Positions 46,870-57,023 of a stretch of DNA of 64,000 nt are shown in pieces. A program made the position numbers and the translations under genes. Position 1 is the stretch's first letter. Each line of letters opens with the position of its first letter. The stretch is from Alphaproteobacteria bacterium (GTDB lineage: Bacteria > Pseudomonadota > Alphaproteobacteria > Rhizobiales > Hyphomicrobiaceae). The notes below the pieces were generated by a model, which worked only from the letters and a program-made list of their open reading frames with translations, was not told where the DNA came from and did no database searches. The stretch spans positions 1-64,000 of the forward strand of contig JAHZKP010000052.1 of the NCBI GenBank assembly GCA_022600345.1, read 5' to 3'.

Positions 46870-48303
46870 ATGGAATTCATCACCTACTTTGCCAACGGCC
46901 TGTCGGGCGCGCTGATTACCTTTATCGGGTTCTTGTTCGCGTTGATGGTGGTCGTGTTCATCCACGAGATGGGGCACTTCCTGGTGGCGCGGTGGTTCGG
47001 CGTAACGGTAACGACCTTTTCGATCGGCTTTGGCAAGGAGATCTGGGCGTTTGTCGATAAGCACGGTACGCGTTGGCGGATTGCCTGGATTCCAGCCGGC
47101 GGATACGTGAAGTTTCTGGATGATGAGAACGCGGCGAGTGTTCCTGACCGGGAAGCGATCGATCAGTTGAGCGAGGAGCAAAAACGCGGGGCGTTCCAGC
47201 TCAAGCCCGTCGGGCAGCGCGCGGCGGTTGTGGCTGCCGGACCGATTGCCAACTTTCTGCTGGCGATCGTGATTTTCGCTGCCTTTTTCTGGGCCATGGG
47301 GGTCAATCGGATCGAGCCGCGTGCCGACTATGTCGTTCCGTCCAGCCCTGCGGCGGAAGCCGGGTTTAAATCGGGTGATGTTGTCTTGAACATCGGCGGC
47401 CGGAAGATCGATGATTTTGCCGAGCTTAATGAGATCGTTTGGACCAGCCCGGGTCGTACGCTTGAGTTCCTGGTGCAGAGGGGACGTGAAGAACTGACAC
47501 TTAAGGTTGTGCCGGTTTTGCAGGTTCGTAACGATTATATCGCCGGCAAGCATGAGCGCCCGATGATCGGGATCAGATATGCGATCGAGCCGATTGTAGC
47601 CGGCGTCACCAAGGATGGCGCGGCGGCCAAGGCCGGCTTTGAGCCCGGTGATGTCGTGGTGCGCATGGCCGGTCGCGACATCAGCGACTTCAATCAGTTG
47701 CAGGAAATCGTAGCGCGCAGCGAGGGGCGCGAATTGCCGGTTGTCGTTTCCCGCAAGGGTCGTGAGATTGCATTGACCGTGACGCCGCAGTTGAAGTCAC
47801 CGGGCAAGAAGGCGGCTGACCCGACTCCCCGGCCACTGATTGGCGTTTTGAGTTCCGGCCGACCGGTTCATTCCAAGCACACCTTCGTCGGGCCGATTGA
47901 AGCGGTGCAGTTGGGCTGCGAACGGACCTGGGGAATCATCACAGGCACGTTGTCTTACATCGGTGATATCTTTACGCGTGGCCGGGGTGCCGATCAGATC
48001 GGCGGGGTTGTTAGGATCGCGGATGCCGCTGGAAAGTTTGCGTCTCTGGGCTTTACGCAACTCATTTTGTTCACGGCCTTTATCTCCGTCAGCATCGGCT
48101 TGATCAACCTGTTCCCAATCCCAATCCTCGATGGCGGGCATCTGGTGTTTTACGCCTACGAGGCGGTGGTGGGTAAACCGGTGAATGAGAACGTGCAGGA
48201 GTTCAGTTTCCGGGTTGGTTTGGCGCTGATTTTGATGCTGATGATGTTCGGCTTCTATAATGACCGGTTTATTTTGGCCAGTTGGATGCCATGGTCGGGA
48301 TAA
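46870..48303 (+). CDS. rseP: RIP zinc metalloprotease RseP (site-2 protease) with two PDZ-like domains
   Basis: VVVFIHEMGHFLVARWFGV (HExxH); two PDZ-like segments (about VVPSSPAAEAGFKSGDVVLNIGG and VTKDGAAAKAGFEPGDVVVRMAG); LINLFPIPILDGGHLVFYAYE. Confidence 0.96.
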   Translation: MEFITYFANGLSGALITFIGFLFALMVVVFIHEMGHFLVARWFGVTVTTFSIGFGKEIWAFVDKHGTRWRIAWIPAGGYVKFLDDENAASVPDREAIDQLSEEQKRGAFQLKPVGQRAAVVAAGPIANFLLAIVIFAAFFWAMGVNRIEPRADYVVPSSPAAEAGFKSGDVVLNIGGRKIDDFAELNEIVWTSPGRTLEFLVQRGREELTLKVVPVLQVRNDYIAGKHERPMIGIRYAIEPIVAGVTKDGAAAKAGFEPGDVVVRMAGRDISDFNQLQEIVARSEGRELPVVVSRKGREIALTVTPQLKSPGKKAADPTPRPLIGVLSSGRPVHSKHTFVGPIEAVQLGCERTWGIITGTLSYIGDIFTRGRGADQIGGVVRIADAAGKFASLGFTQLILFTAFISVSIGLINLFPIPILDGGHLVFYAYEAVVGKPVNENVQEFSFRVGLALILMLMMFGFYNDRFILASWMPWSG

Positions 48304-48626
48304 ATCCGCGGCCGGATAGCGCATTCACGAAGTTGCCTTAATTGGGGCCGCTGGTCGCGTGATTCTCTTTAAGTGCCTGAAAGGTCATCGAAATATCGCC
48401 TCCGGGTGGGTTTATTTGCGCTCGATTGTCCTGGTGCCAACGAATGTTGGTGTGGGACGGGTGAGAATCAGGGGCTGTGACGCATTCTTGCCACTTCCAC
48501 AGTCGTTGCTGAATCGTTAATAAGATTGGGTGCCGTGGTGTCGATTTGCACGAGGGAAGCCGTCTTAACGGGGCGGTCGTGCGGTCCACCGTGGTTTGAT
48601 GTTAACGCATCTCAGCCGCACTGCCG

Positions 48627-51077
48627 ATGGCTGGTGATGTGAATTGGGGGATCGGCAGTACGAGGGCAGATCCGCGTATGTGGAAGCTTCGGATCATAGG
48701 CTTGGGGGGCTTGCAGGCCGCTCTTATGCTGTTCACCATCGGCGTCGGAGGCGTAGCCTTGGATGCTGCGGTGAACTCATCACCTGCTGTCGCTCAATCG
48801 GTCGTCCGCCAGATCAAGGTGGTTGGCAATCGCAGGGTCGAGCCGGAGACGGTTCGCACCTACCTGCGGTTCACGGTTGGCGACGTCTACGATGCGGGGT
48901 TGGCGGACGAATCGCTCAGGGCGCTGTTTGCGACCGGCCTGTTCTCGGATGTCCAGATCGAGCCGCAAGGTTCCATCGTCACTGTCTTCGTTGAAGAAAA
49001 CCCCGTTATCAACCAAGTTGCCTTTGAGGGTAATTCCGAGGTTGAAACCGATACGCTGGCCAACGAAGTGCAGTTGAAGCCGCGCTCGGTGTTTACACGT
49101 TCGCGGGTTCAGGCCGACGTACAGCGGATCCTCGACGTGTACCGCCGGCAGGGCCGGTTTGCGGCTCTTGTCGAGCCTAAGATCATTGAGCTCGAGCAGA
49201 ACCGGGTCAACCTGGTGTTCGAAATCACCGAGGGCACAGCGACCAAGGTCAAGGGCGTCAACTTCATCGGCAATCGGGCGTTCACCGATGGTCAGTTGCG
49301 CGATATCATCACGACGACGCAGGCAGGTTGGTTCGACTTCCTCAAGGGCACAAGCGTTTATGATCCCGACCGCCTGAACCTCGACCGTGAGTTACTGCGC
49401 CAGTACTACATGAAGAACGGGTATGCCGACGCGCGTATCATCAGTGCTAACGCTGAGTTGGATCGCGATGGTTCGGGCTTCTTCATTACTTTCACAGTTG
49501 AAGAAGGTGAGCTTTACAGCTTCGGCAGCATTACCATCGAGAGCGCGCTGGCCGAGCTGGATGGCGAATCGCTTCGCGGTGAGCTGTTGACCTATAGTGG
49601 GCAGACGTATGATGCTTCGCGCATCGACAAGACGGTCGAGCGATTGACGCTGTCGGTGGCCGAGCGCGGTTACGCATTTGCGCGAGTTCGTCCGCGGGCG
49701 ACGCCAGATTTTTACAGCCGTACCATCGGTATCAATTATGTGATCGATGAAGGTCCTCGGATCTACATCGACCGGATCAATATCTACGGTAACGAGCGGA
49801 CCAAGGATTACGTCATCCGTCGTGAGTTCCGGCTGGCTGAGGGCGATGCTTTCAACCCATTGCTGGTCGACCGGGCCGAAAAGCGGCTGAAGGGACTGGG
49901 CTTCTTTAAGAGCGTCAAGGTGAAGAAGCGCCCGGGCTCGGCGCCTGACCGTGTCATTCTCGATGTCGAGCTTGTCGAGCAGTCGACCGGAGAACTTTCG
50001 TTTGGTGCGGGCTATTCCACCAGTGAGGGTGTGATCGGCGACGTTTCGATTACGGAGCGCAACCTTCTGGGTAACGGTCAGTTCCTGCGATTGCGGGTTG
50101 GTGGTTCGTTCGAGCGGGCGCAGATCGACTTGAGCTTCACGGAGCCGAGATTCCTCGACCGTAACCTGGCTGCTGGTTTTGACCTGTTCCACAAAGAGCT
50201 CGATCAAACCGATACATCAGGGTTCAGAAGCCGCAAGAGTGGTGGCACGCTACGGCTTGGGTTCCCGCTGGCGGAAGACCTGTGGGGGCAGACGTCTTAT
50301 TCGTTGACGCGTGACGAGCTGTTCGATGTCAACAACAACGCTTCGTTGGCGATCCGGGATGCTTGCGGTGATGTCAACATTAACCCACGCACCCGGGGCG
50401 GTCGTCCGATCCGAAGCCCGGATTGCCAGGACACAGAGTACTATACCTCGTCGCTGGGTGGATCGCTTACTTACGACAAGCGCAACCATCCGCGCACGCC
50501 TTCGAGCGGTTACTTCCTGCAAGCTACGACGGACTTTGCGGGTGTCGGTGGCGACGTTCAGTATGTTCGTGTCCAGGGTGAAGGTCGTGCCTACTACCCG
50601 GTTGCAGAGAAGATTACACTGGTTGGCCGGGTCATCGGCGGACACATCGAAGGTTGGGGCGGCGATGATGTTCGCATCCTTGACTTGTTCTTCCGCGGCG
50701 GTGAGACAGTTCGTGGCTTCGACGGCGCCGGTTACGGTCCCAGGGACATTCGTACCGGAGATGCGCTGGGCGGTCAGACGTATTGGGCGGCGACTGCGGA
50801 ACTTCGTTTCCCAATCCCATTCATTCCAGACGAGCTGGGGATGTCGGCTGCTGTGTTTGCCGATGCTGGTTCGCTGTTTAACGCATCTAAGCGTGCGGAA
50901 GCGGTTGTCGATCCAGCCGACCTGCGGGACGAATCTTCGGTTAGGTCATCGGTCGGTGGCAGTATTTTGTGGAATTCGCCGGTCGGTCCGCTGCGCGTCG
51001 ACTTCGCACACGCTCTCACCAGCGAAGAATATGACGACGAGCAATTCTTCCGGTTCGGTGCATCGACTAAGTTCTAG
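48627..51077 (+). CDS. bamA: outer membrane protein assembly factor BamA
   Basis: POTRA repeats (VRQIKVVGNRRVEPETVRTYLRFTVGDVYD...) and C-terminal beta-barrel ending FFRFGASTKF; VRGFDGAGYGPRD motif. Confidence 0.96.
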   Translation: MAGDVNWGIGSTRADPRMWKLRIIGLGGLQAALMLFTIGVGGVALDAAVNSSPAVAQSVVRQIKVVGNRRVEPETVRTYLRFTVGDVYDAGLADESLRALFATGLFSDVQIEPQGSIVTVFVEENPVINQVAFEGNSEVETDTLANEVQLKPRSVFTRSRVQADVQRILDVYRRQGRFAALVEPKIIELEQNRVNLVFEITEGTATKVKGVNFIGNRAFTDGQLRDIITTTQAGWFDFLKGTSVYDPDRLNLDRELLRQYYMKNGYADARIISANAELDRDGSGFFITFTVEEGELYSFGSITIESALAELDGESLRGELLTYSGQTYDASRIDKTVERLTLSVAERGYAFARVRPRATPDFYSRTIGINYVIDEGPRIYIDRINIYGNERTKDYVIRREFRLAEGDAFNPLLVDRAEKRLKGLGFFKSVKVKKRPGSAPDRVILDVELVEQSTGELSFGAGYSTSEGVIGDVSITERNLLGNGQFLRLRVGGSFERAQIDLSFTEPRFLDRNLAAGFDLFHKELDQTDTSGFRSRKSGGTLRLGFPLAEDLWGQTSYSLTRDELFDVNNNASLAIRDACGDVNINPRTRGGRPIRSPDCQDTEYYTSSLGGSLTYDKRNHPRTPSSGYFLQATTDFAGVGGDVQYVRVQGEGRAYYPVAEKITLVGRVIGGHIEGWGGDDVRILDLFFRGGETVRGFDGAGYGPRDIRTGDALGGQTYWAATAELRFPIPFIPDELGMSAAVFADAGSLFNASKRAEAVVDPADLRDESSVRSSVGGSILWNSPVGPLRVDFAHALTSEEYDDEQFFRFGASTKF

Positions 51078-51211
51078 TCCAAACAGGCGCAAGCAGGGTT
51101 GTGTCTGTTTGGGTTGATAGGCCGATCCAGCCGATTCTACGGGTTGATGCCTGACTGAATGGTGCCGGGGTTTGTCGTGGGTCTGGTTGTTCGTTCAGGG
51201 CGCAAAATTTA

Positions 51212-51244
51212 TGGGGTCGGTCCGTTGGATCGGCCCCATTTTCG
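51212..51244 (+). terminator. rho-independent terminator downstream of bamA
   Basis: GGGGTCGGTCC-GTT-GGATCGGCCCCATTTTC, 11-bp stem with wobbles. Confidence 0.65.
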
Positions 51245-51647
51245 TATTTCGGTTTACGTGTGATTAGGCGTTGCCGTAGGACTTTGACGCAGGACTTTGC
51301 GATGTTGACGCTCGCGTCGGCTCCACTCCTGTTTTCGTTCCGGATATGGAGGAAATTTCGGGGCGGGCAACGGGGGATGATCGGGTGCTGTTTGTAGTAC
51401 GGTAACTATGTCGTCGGGCGTGATCCCGACAGTGCGGGACAGAATCATTCAGCCGGTTAAAGTCAGACTTGTTTTTTGTATGGGGCGGGATTCATAGTAT
51501 CCAAGATTTACACAAAACCGGGTTGATGGCGCTTTGCCTTATGGGTTTTATCGTTTGGCCGTAGGTTGATCTCGTGATTGGGTGTGGGGACGATAGTTTC
51601 GTGACTACGGCGGGTGGCTGCGGTTATGAAAATGCCGTGCCGACGAT

Positions 51648-52781
51648 TTGTTGCCTTGGGTTGTGTCGAAATTTTCGATTGCCGTGGGTTTTGAACTTAG
51701 AGCGGGGGGCGATTTGATAGATCATCCAGGTTTTTTTGATCGGGCCGGACCGTTCGGGTTGCTACAAGTCGCCCAAGCCACCGGGGCCCAGGTGGCTGAG
51801 CCCGATTCGGCATCGTCTGGTGAGGCGGGCGAAACCGGGTCTGATGGCGTGATGTTAAGAGACGTGCGGACGTTGGCCGATGCCGGTCGCGATGATTTGG
51901 CCTTCCTGGATAACCGGAAATACCTGGATCAACTTGAGGCAACGCGTGCGGGGGCGTGTCTGGTTGCGCCAGCATTCGTTGAGAGGGTTCCAAAAGGCGT
52001 TGTGCCACTGGTGACGCGAAAGCCTTATCGGGGGTTCGCCAAGGCGCTGGCGCTGTTTTACCCCGATGCCATGACGCCGGCGGTCACCGATGCCGATGGA
52101 CCGGCAGGGGTTCATGAAAGCGCGGTTCTTGAAGACGGCGTCAGGGTCGAGCCGGGAGCTATTGTTGGTCCGCAAGTGCAGATAGGCGCTGGCAGCAGAA
52201 TTGCGGCGGGAGCAGTCATCGGCCGCAGGGTCTGTATCGGGCGGAACTGCACGATCGGTCCGCAAGTGACATTACAGCAGACGCTGGTGGGCGACCGGGT
52301 GATTATTCATGCCGGCGCCCGGCTTGGGCAAGACGGGTTTGGATTTGCGATGGATGCCGAAGGGCATCTCAAGGTCCCGCAGATCGGACGTGTCATCGTC
52401 CAAAACGACGTTGAAATAGGAGCCAATTCGACCATCGACCGGGGTGCCCTTAAGGATACCATCATCGGCGAGGGGACGAAAATTGATAATCTTGTTCAGA
52501 TAGGGCACAACGTGGTAATCGGCCGACACTGTGTCATCGTTGCGCACACGGGTATTTCCGGATCTACGGAGCTGGGAGATTTCGTGGTCATGGGTGGGCA
52601 GTCGGGGACGGTTGGCCACATCAAGATCGGCTCGGGTGCGCAGATCGCGGGTGCATCTCATCCCAAGGACAATGTTCCGGCGGGTGCGCGCGTTGGTGGA
52701 ACGCCAGCTCGGCCTATTCGCCAATGGGGCCGTGAACTTGCTGCCCTTGCGAAGCTGTCGAAGGGTAGTGGTGGACAGTGA
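51648..52781 (+). CDS. lpxD: UDP-3-O-acylglucosamine N-acyltransferase
   Basis: [20 protein letters not shown]...hexapeptide repeats...[76 protein letters not shown]. Start may be TTG at 51714. Confidence 0.95.
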   Translation: MLPWVVSKFSIAVGFELRAGGDLIDHPGFFDRAGPFGLLQVAQATGAQVAEPDSASSGEAGETGSDGVMLRDVRTLADAGRDDLAFLDNRKYLDQLEATRAGACLVAPAFVERVPKGVVPLVTRKPYRGFAKALALFYPDAMTPAVTDADGPAGVHESAVLEDGVRVEPGAIVGPQVQIGAGSRIAAGAVIGRRVCIGRNCTIGPQVTLQQTLVGDRVIIHAGARLGQDGFGFAMDAEGHLKVPQIGRVIVQNDVEIGANSTIDRGALKDTIIGEGTKIDNLVQIGHNVVIGRHCVIVAHTGISGSTELGDFVVMGGQSGTVGHIKIGSGAQIAGASHPKDNVPAGARVGGTPARPIRQWGRELAALAKLSKGSGGQ

Positions 52782-52959
52782 AGGTTTCTTTTCGTTGTCG
52801 ATGGACTGTCGATGTCCTCCTTGTGTCGTGTCTGACCGGTTTCTGGCGCCGGGAAATTGCGGAGTTTTAGATCAGCCGATGCCCCGGTTGTCTGCGATAA
52901 GGTTTTAAAAAGGTGCGGATTTTGTGCCGCTACACGCCGAAGTTGGAGAGAAGCAAAAT

Positions 52960-53460
52960 ATGGACGATGTGAGTCCCAAAACCGAGCTTGATACGGCCGA
53001 CGTCGTCAAAGTGATGAAATTGCTGCCGCATAGGTATCCGTTTCTACTTGTCGACGGCATCTACGACATGGATGGAGACACCAGTGCGGTCGGCCTGAAA
53101 AACGTGACCATCAATGAGCCGTTCTTTCAAGGTCACTTCCCTGAATTCCCAGTGATGCCTGGCGTGTTGATCATTGAGGGGCTGGCGCAGACGGCGGGTG
53201 CGCTGTGCGTGCACAGCCTGGGCGAGGGCTATAAGGCTGAGCTTGTTTATTTCATGGGGATCGACAAGGCAAAATTCCGCCGTCCGGTGGTGCCGGGCGA
53301 TACGATTCATTATCACGTGAAGAAGATCCGAAATCGCGGCCGCGTGTGGAAGTTCCTTGGCGAGGCCAAGGTCGACGGCAAGGTGGCCGCAGAAGCTGAA
53401 ATCAGCGCTATGTTGGCGGATACGGCAGAAGCGCGGGCATTTGCGAGCGGTAATGGCTGA
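52960..53460 (+). CDS. fabZ: 3-hydroxyacyl-[acyl-carrier-protein] dehydratase FabZ
   Basis: [65 protein letters not shown]. Confidence 0.97.
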   Translation: MDDVSPKTELDTADVVKVMKLLPHRYPFLLVDGIYDMDGDTSAVGLKNVTINEPFFQGHFPEFPVMPGVLIIEGLAQTAGALCVHSLGEGYKAELVYFMGIDKAKFRRPVVPGDTIHYHVKKIRNRGRVWKFLGEAKVDGKVAAEAEISAMLADTAEARAFASGNG

Positions 53461-54259
53461 TCAAAACATCCATGCCACGGCGGTCGTCGAGGATGGTGCC
53501 AAATTGGGTGAAGGGGTCAAAATCGGCCCTTTCTGTCATGTCGGAAGCGACGTGGAGTTGGCAGAGGGCGTTGAGCTTTTGAGCCATGCCGTTGTTGCGG
53601 GCCTTACCAAGATCGGGCCGCGCACCAAGATTTATCCGTTCGCTTCGCTGGGCCATCAGCCGCAGGACCTGAAATACGAGGGCGAGGCGTCGACTCTGGA
53701 AATCGGTGCGGATTGTCAGATCCGCGAGGGCGTGACAATGAACCCTGGCACGAAGGGTGGCGTCATGACCACGACGGTTGGGGATGGGTGCGCTTTTCTC
53801 GCCAATTCGCACGTCGGGCATGACTGCAAGGTCGGCAATCACGTCATCTTCTCCAACAACGTTATGCTGGCTGGTCATTGCGACATTGGCGACTATGTCA
53901 TCGTTGGCGGCGGTGCGGCAGTGATTCAATACGCCCGCGTGGGCCCGCATGCTTTCGTGGGTGGAATGTCAGGCCTTGAGAACGATCTCATTCCATACGG
54001 GATGGCGCTTGGGAACAGGGCCTATCTTTCGGGCCTGAACATCATCGGGCTGCAAAGACGCGGTTTTTCGCGCCAGAAGATTCACGATCTGCGCCGGGCG
54101 TACAGGCTGCTGTTTGCCGAAGAAGGCACGTTGGCTGAACGCATGGACGACGTCGCAAGCGAATTTAAGGATCACGAAACGGTGCAGGAGATCGTCGGTT
54201 TCATCCGGACGGGTGGCAAGCGGTCTCTGTGTACCCCGCGCGGCGGTTCTGGGGCATAA
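53453..54259 (+). CDS. lpxA: acyl-ACP--UDP-N-acetylglucosamine O-acyltransferase
   Basis: [81 protein letters not shown] overlaps the fabZ 3' end. Confidence 0.97.
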   Translation: MADQNIHATAVVEDGAKLGEGVKIGPFCHVGSDVELAEGVELLSHAVVAGLTKIGPRTKIYPFASLGHQPQDLKYEGEASTLEIGADCQIREGVTMNPGTKGGVMTTTVGDGCAFLANSHVGHDCKVGNHVIFSNNVMLAGHCDIGDYVIVGGGAAVIQYARVGPHAFVGGMSGLENDLIPYGMALGNRAYLSGLNIIGLQRRGFSRQKIHDLRRAYRLLFAEEGTLAERMDDVASEFKDHETVQEIVGFIRTGGKRSLCTPRGGSGA

Positions 54260-54270
54260 GGAATTCAATA

Positions 54271-55587
54271 ATGGCCAAGCCGTCGTCCAGGCAGATTGGA
54301 ATTCTGGCGGGCGGAGGCAGCCTGCCGCGTGAAATCGCCGAAGGGTTGGCGGTTCGCGGGGTTGGCGTTCATATTGTCGCAATCGACGGCGAAGCCGACC
54401 GACAGCTCGATAAATTTAATCCCACGAACGTGAATTGGGGCCAAATCGGGCTCATTTTGTCGTCGTTCAAGTCGGCGGGTTGCCGGCAGATCGTTTTTGC
54501 CGGCAGCGTCAGGCGACCCGACCTATCCAAAATCAAACCCGATCTGGGATTTTTTCGCGCCTTGTTCACGGTTCTGCGGTTGATCCGCGTGGGCGGTGAC
54601 GATGCGATTTTGCGCGCGGTGATTGGATTTTTCGAACGGCATGGGATCGAGATTGTCGGTGTCGATCAGGTGGCTCCTGAACTGGTTGTGGGGGAGGGGC
54701 TATTTGCCGGACCCGGACAGATCCGGGAAGATGCATCAGATATTGGTCTTGGGTTCGATGTGTTGCGTGCATTGGCGCCGTTTGATGTCGGGCAGGCCGT
54801 CGTTGTTTCGGATGGGAGAGTGGAAGCGATCGAGGGGGCGGAAGGGACCGACCGGATGCTCGATAGGCTGATGGCTGCCAGGCAGCGGAGAATGCGCGAA
54901 CGGTTGGCGCTGGGGCGGGGGATTTTGCTCAAGGCGCCCAAGCCCGGCCAAGACTTGCGGGTAGATATGCCGGCAATCGGACCGGAGACGGTGCGCAAGG
55001 TTGCCGGAGCGGATTTAAAGGGCGTCGCGGTTGAAGCAGGAAGCGTGCTGGCGCTGCAGCGCGGCGGGCTGATTGAAATGGCGAAGACACACCGGGTGTT
55101 CGTTGCCGGGATTGCCGCGGTCACTCCGGATGCCGGTGGGGTTGAGCAGGAGCCCTTCAGGTCGACAGCTGACGGCATCACTTTGCGCAAATTGGGCCGG
55201 AGGGCGTTTTCCAAGAGTGACGCGGTAGATGCTATCAAGGGGGGGCGTCTTTTGTCGGCGCTTGGTCGTTTCGATACCGGCCGCGGCGTCGTGGTGGTAC
55301 GCCGGCACGTTCTGGCGGTCGAAGCGGGAGAGGGCATTGGAGATTTGATCGAGCGGGCGGCGGGATTGCGCCAATGGGGAGGTGGCTTGTTTGCAAGGCG
55401 CAAGGGCGTGTTGGTACTAGCGGCCGGGCGCGATCTGGAACAGGATATGATTGCCAAGGCCGCTGAGGCGGGCTTTGCGGGAATTGTAGTGGTCTTACAA
55501 AAATTTGCCGCCAGCGTCGCCGATTCGGCGATATCAGAGGCTGACCGGCGAAAGGTCTTTATAGCGGCCTTGGTTGGCGAAGGGTGA
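54271..55587 (+). CDS. lpxI: UDP-2,3-diacylglucosamine pyrophosphatase LpxI-like (DUF1009) with extra C-terminal domain
   Basis: IGILAGGGSLPREIAEGLAVRGVG...VFAGSVRRPDLSKIKPDLGF...LLKAPKPGQDLRVDMPAIGPETVRKVAGADLKGVAVEAGSVL, then an additional ~160 aa. Confidence 0.88.
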   Translation: MAKPSSRQIGILAGGGSLPREIAEGLAVRGVGVHIVAIDGEADRQLDKFNPTNVNWGQIGLILSSFKSAGCRQIVFAGSVRRPDLSKIKPDLGFFRALFTVLRLIRVGGDDAILRAVIGFFERHGIEIVGVDQVAPELVVGEGLFAGPGQIREDASDIGLGFDVLRALAPFDVGQAVVVSDGRVEAIEGAEGTDRMLDRLMAARQRRMRERLALGRGILLKAPKPGQDLRVDMPAIGPETVRKVAGADLKGVAVEAGSVLALQRGGLIEMAKTHRVFVAGIAAVTPDAGGVEQEPFRSTADGITLRKLGRRAFSKSDAVDAIKGGRLLSALGRFDTGRGVVVVRRHVLAVEAGEGIGDLIERAAGLRQWGGGLFARRKGVLVLAAGRDLEQDMIAKAAEAGFAGIVVVLQKFAASVADSAISEADRRKVFIAALVGEG

Positions 55588-55594
55588 GTGGGCA

Positions 55595-56860
55595 ATGGCT
55601 GGCAAGTCGGGTTCTGGCGGTGGACTGATCGAGCGACTTGCTGGTGAAACGCCAGAGGACAGCGGGGAGCGCCGCTCGGTGGTGGTTAAGGGCGATGGGC
55701 GTGGCTACCGGGTTTTCATCGTTGCAGGCGAGCACTCGGGCGATGCGCTGGGCGGGCGGTTGATGGAGGCGCTGAATAAGCGACTGGCAGGCCGCATTCG
55801 CTATCTGGGGGTGGGCGGGGAAAATATGGAGCGGCATGGGCTGGTTTCGCAATTCCCGCTGGAAGACGTGGCCGTGATGGGGCCGATGTCGATTTTGCCC
55901 AGGCTTCCGAAGATCGTACGGCGGGTTTATCAAACGGTTGCGGCTGCGTTGAGTGCGGATCCCGATATCGTCATCATCATCGACAGCCCCGAATTCACTC
56001 ATCCGATTGCCAAGCGGATCAAGCGGCAGCGGCCCGATATTCCGATTATCGATTATGTCTCTCCAACGGTTTGGGCCTGGCGGCCGGGGCGGGCAAAGAA
56101 AATGCGACGCTATGTCGACCATCTTCTTGCGTTGTTGCCGTTCGAGCCGGCTGCGCATGCGCGGTTGGGCGGACCGCCGACGACGTATGTCGGGCATCCA
56201 TTGATCGAGCGATTTGACTGGTTGCAGGACCTTGACGGGGCCGAGCTGGCAGGGCGCCTGGGGCTCGATCCGTCGCGTCAGGTTCTGGTTATTCTGCCGG
56301 GTAGCCGTAACTCTGAAGTCGGGCGTTTGATGGGGCCGTTTGGCGAAGCGCTGAGAGGTTTGATTAACCGCGGCCACGAGTTGGAAGTGATCGTTCCTGT
56401 GGTCGACAGTGTGCGGGCGAACGTCGAGGCGGAGCTTGCAGGCTGGCCGGTGAAACCGCACTTGGTGAGTGGTGAAGAGGATAAATTCAAGGCGTTTAGA
56501 ATCGCGCGGGCGGCGCTGGCAGCATCTGGGACGGTGACGTTGGAACTCGCGCTTGCCGGGACGCCGATGGTGGTCGCCTACCGGGTCGATGGAGTCGCAG
56601 CACGGCTGCGGTTCCTGGTGAAGGTCCAGTCCGTCGTGCTGGCTAATCTGGTACTTGATGAAAACGCGTTTCCCGAGTTGTTGCAGGAAGACTGCGAACC
56701 GGTTCGATTGGCCGATGCAGTCGAGTTGCTGCTGAAGGATACGGACGACCGGAAAAGGCAGTTGGAAGCACTGGCGCGGATTCCCGGCAAGCTGACGATT
56801 GACGGGCCAAGTCCCAGTGAGGCGGCGGCGAAACAGGTGGTGGCGATGTTGGAGCATTGA
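55595..56860 (+). CDS. lpxB: lipid-A-disaccharide synthase
   Basis: YRVFIVAGEHSGDALGGRLMEALNKR...VSPTVWAWRPGRAKKM...YVGHPLIERF...LPGSRNSEVGRL. Confidence 0.96.
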   Translation: MAGKSGSGGGLIERLAGETPEDSGERRSVVVKGDGRGYRVFIVAGEHSGDALGGRLMEALNKRLAGRIRYLGVGGENMERHGLVSQFPLEDVAVMGPMSILPRLPKIVRRVYQTVAAALSADPDIVIIIDSPEFTHPIAKRIKRQRPDIPIIDYVSPTVWAWRPGRAKKMRRYVDHLLALLPFEPAAHARLGGPPTTYVGHPLIERFDWLQDLDGAELAGRLGLDPSRQVLVILPGSRNSEVGRLMGPFGEALRGLINRGHELEVIVPVVDSVRANVEAELAGWPVKPHLVSGEEDKFKAFRIARAALAASGTVTLELALAGTPMVVAYRVDGVAARLRFLVKVQSVVLANLVLDENAFPELLQEDCEPVRLADAVELLLKDTDDRKRQLEALARIPGKLTIDGPSPSEAAAKQVVAMLEH

Positions 56861-56960
56861 TGGCTACGGCGATCGCGGTGTGGCGGCAGGTCGGGTTCCA
56901 ATGAGGAGGGTGCGATCGCACGGCGGGCAGTTGGGTCCATGGTCGATATTCGGCGAAAAA

Positions 56961-56994
56961 GAAGCGCCGCTGGATTTCTCCAGCGGCGCTTTCC
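56961..56994. terminator. rho-independent terminator between convergent lpxB and gltA
   Basis: GAAGCGCCGCTGG-ATTTCT-CCAGCGGCGCTTTCC: 11-bp GC-rich stem between convergent genes. Confidence 0.75.
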
Positions 56995-57023
56995 GTTCGG
57001 GCGAATTGTATCGTGCTTGTGGA

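Noticed and set aside
54666-55595. 309-aa minus-strand ORF opposite lpxI
   Set aside because: Ser/Pro/Ala-rich shadow translation, not protein-like.
55559-56857. 432-aa minus-strand ORF opposite lpxB
   Set aside because: Complementary frame of lpxB; His/Arg/Gln-rich with no domain signature.
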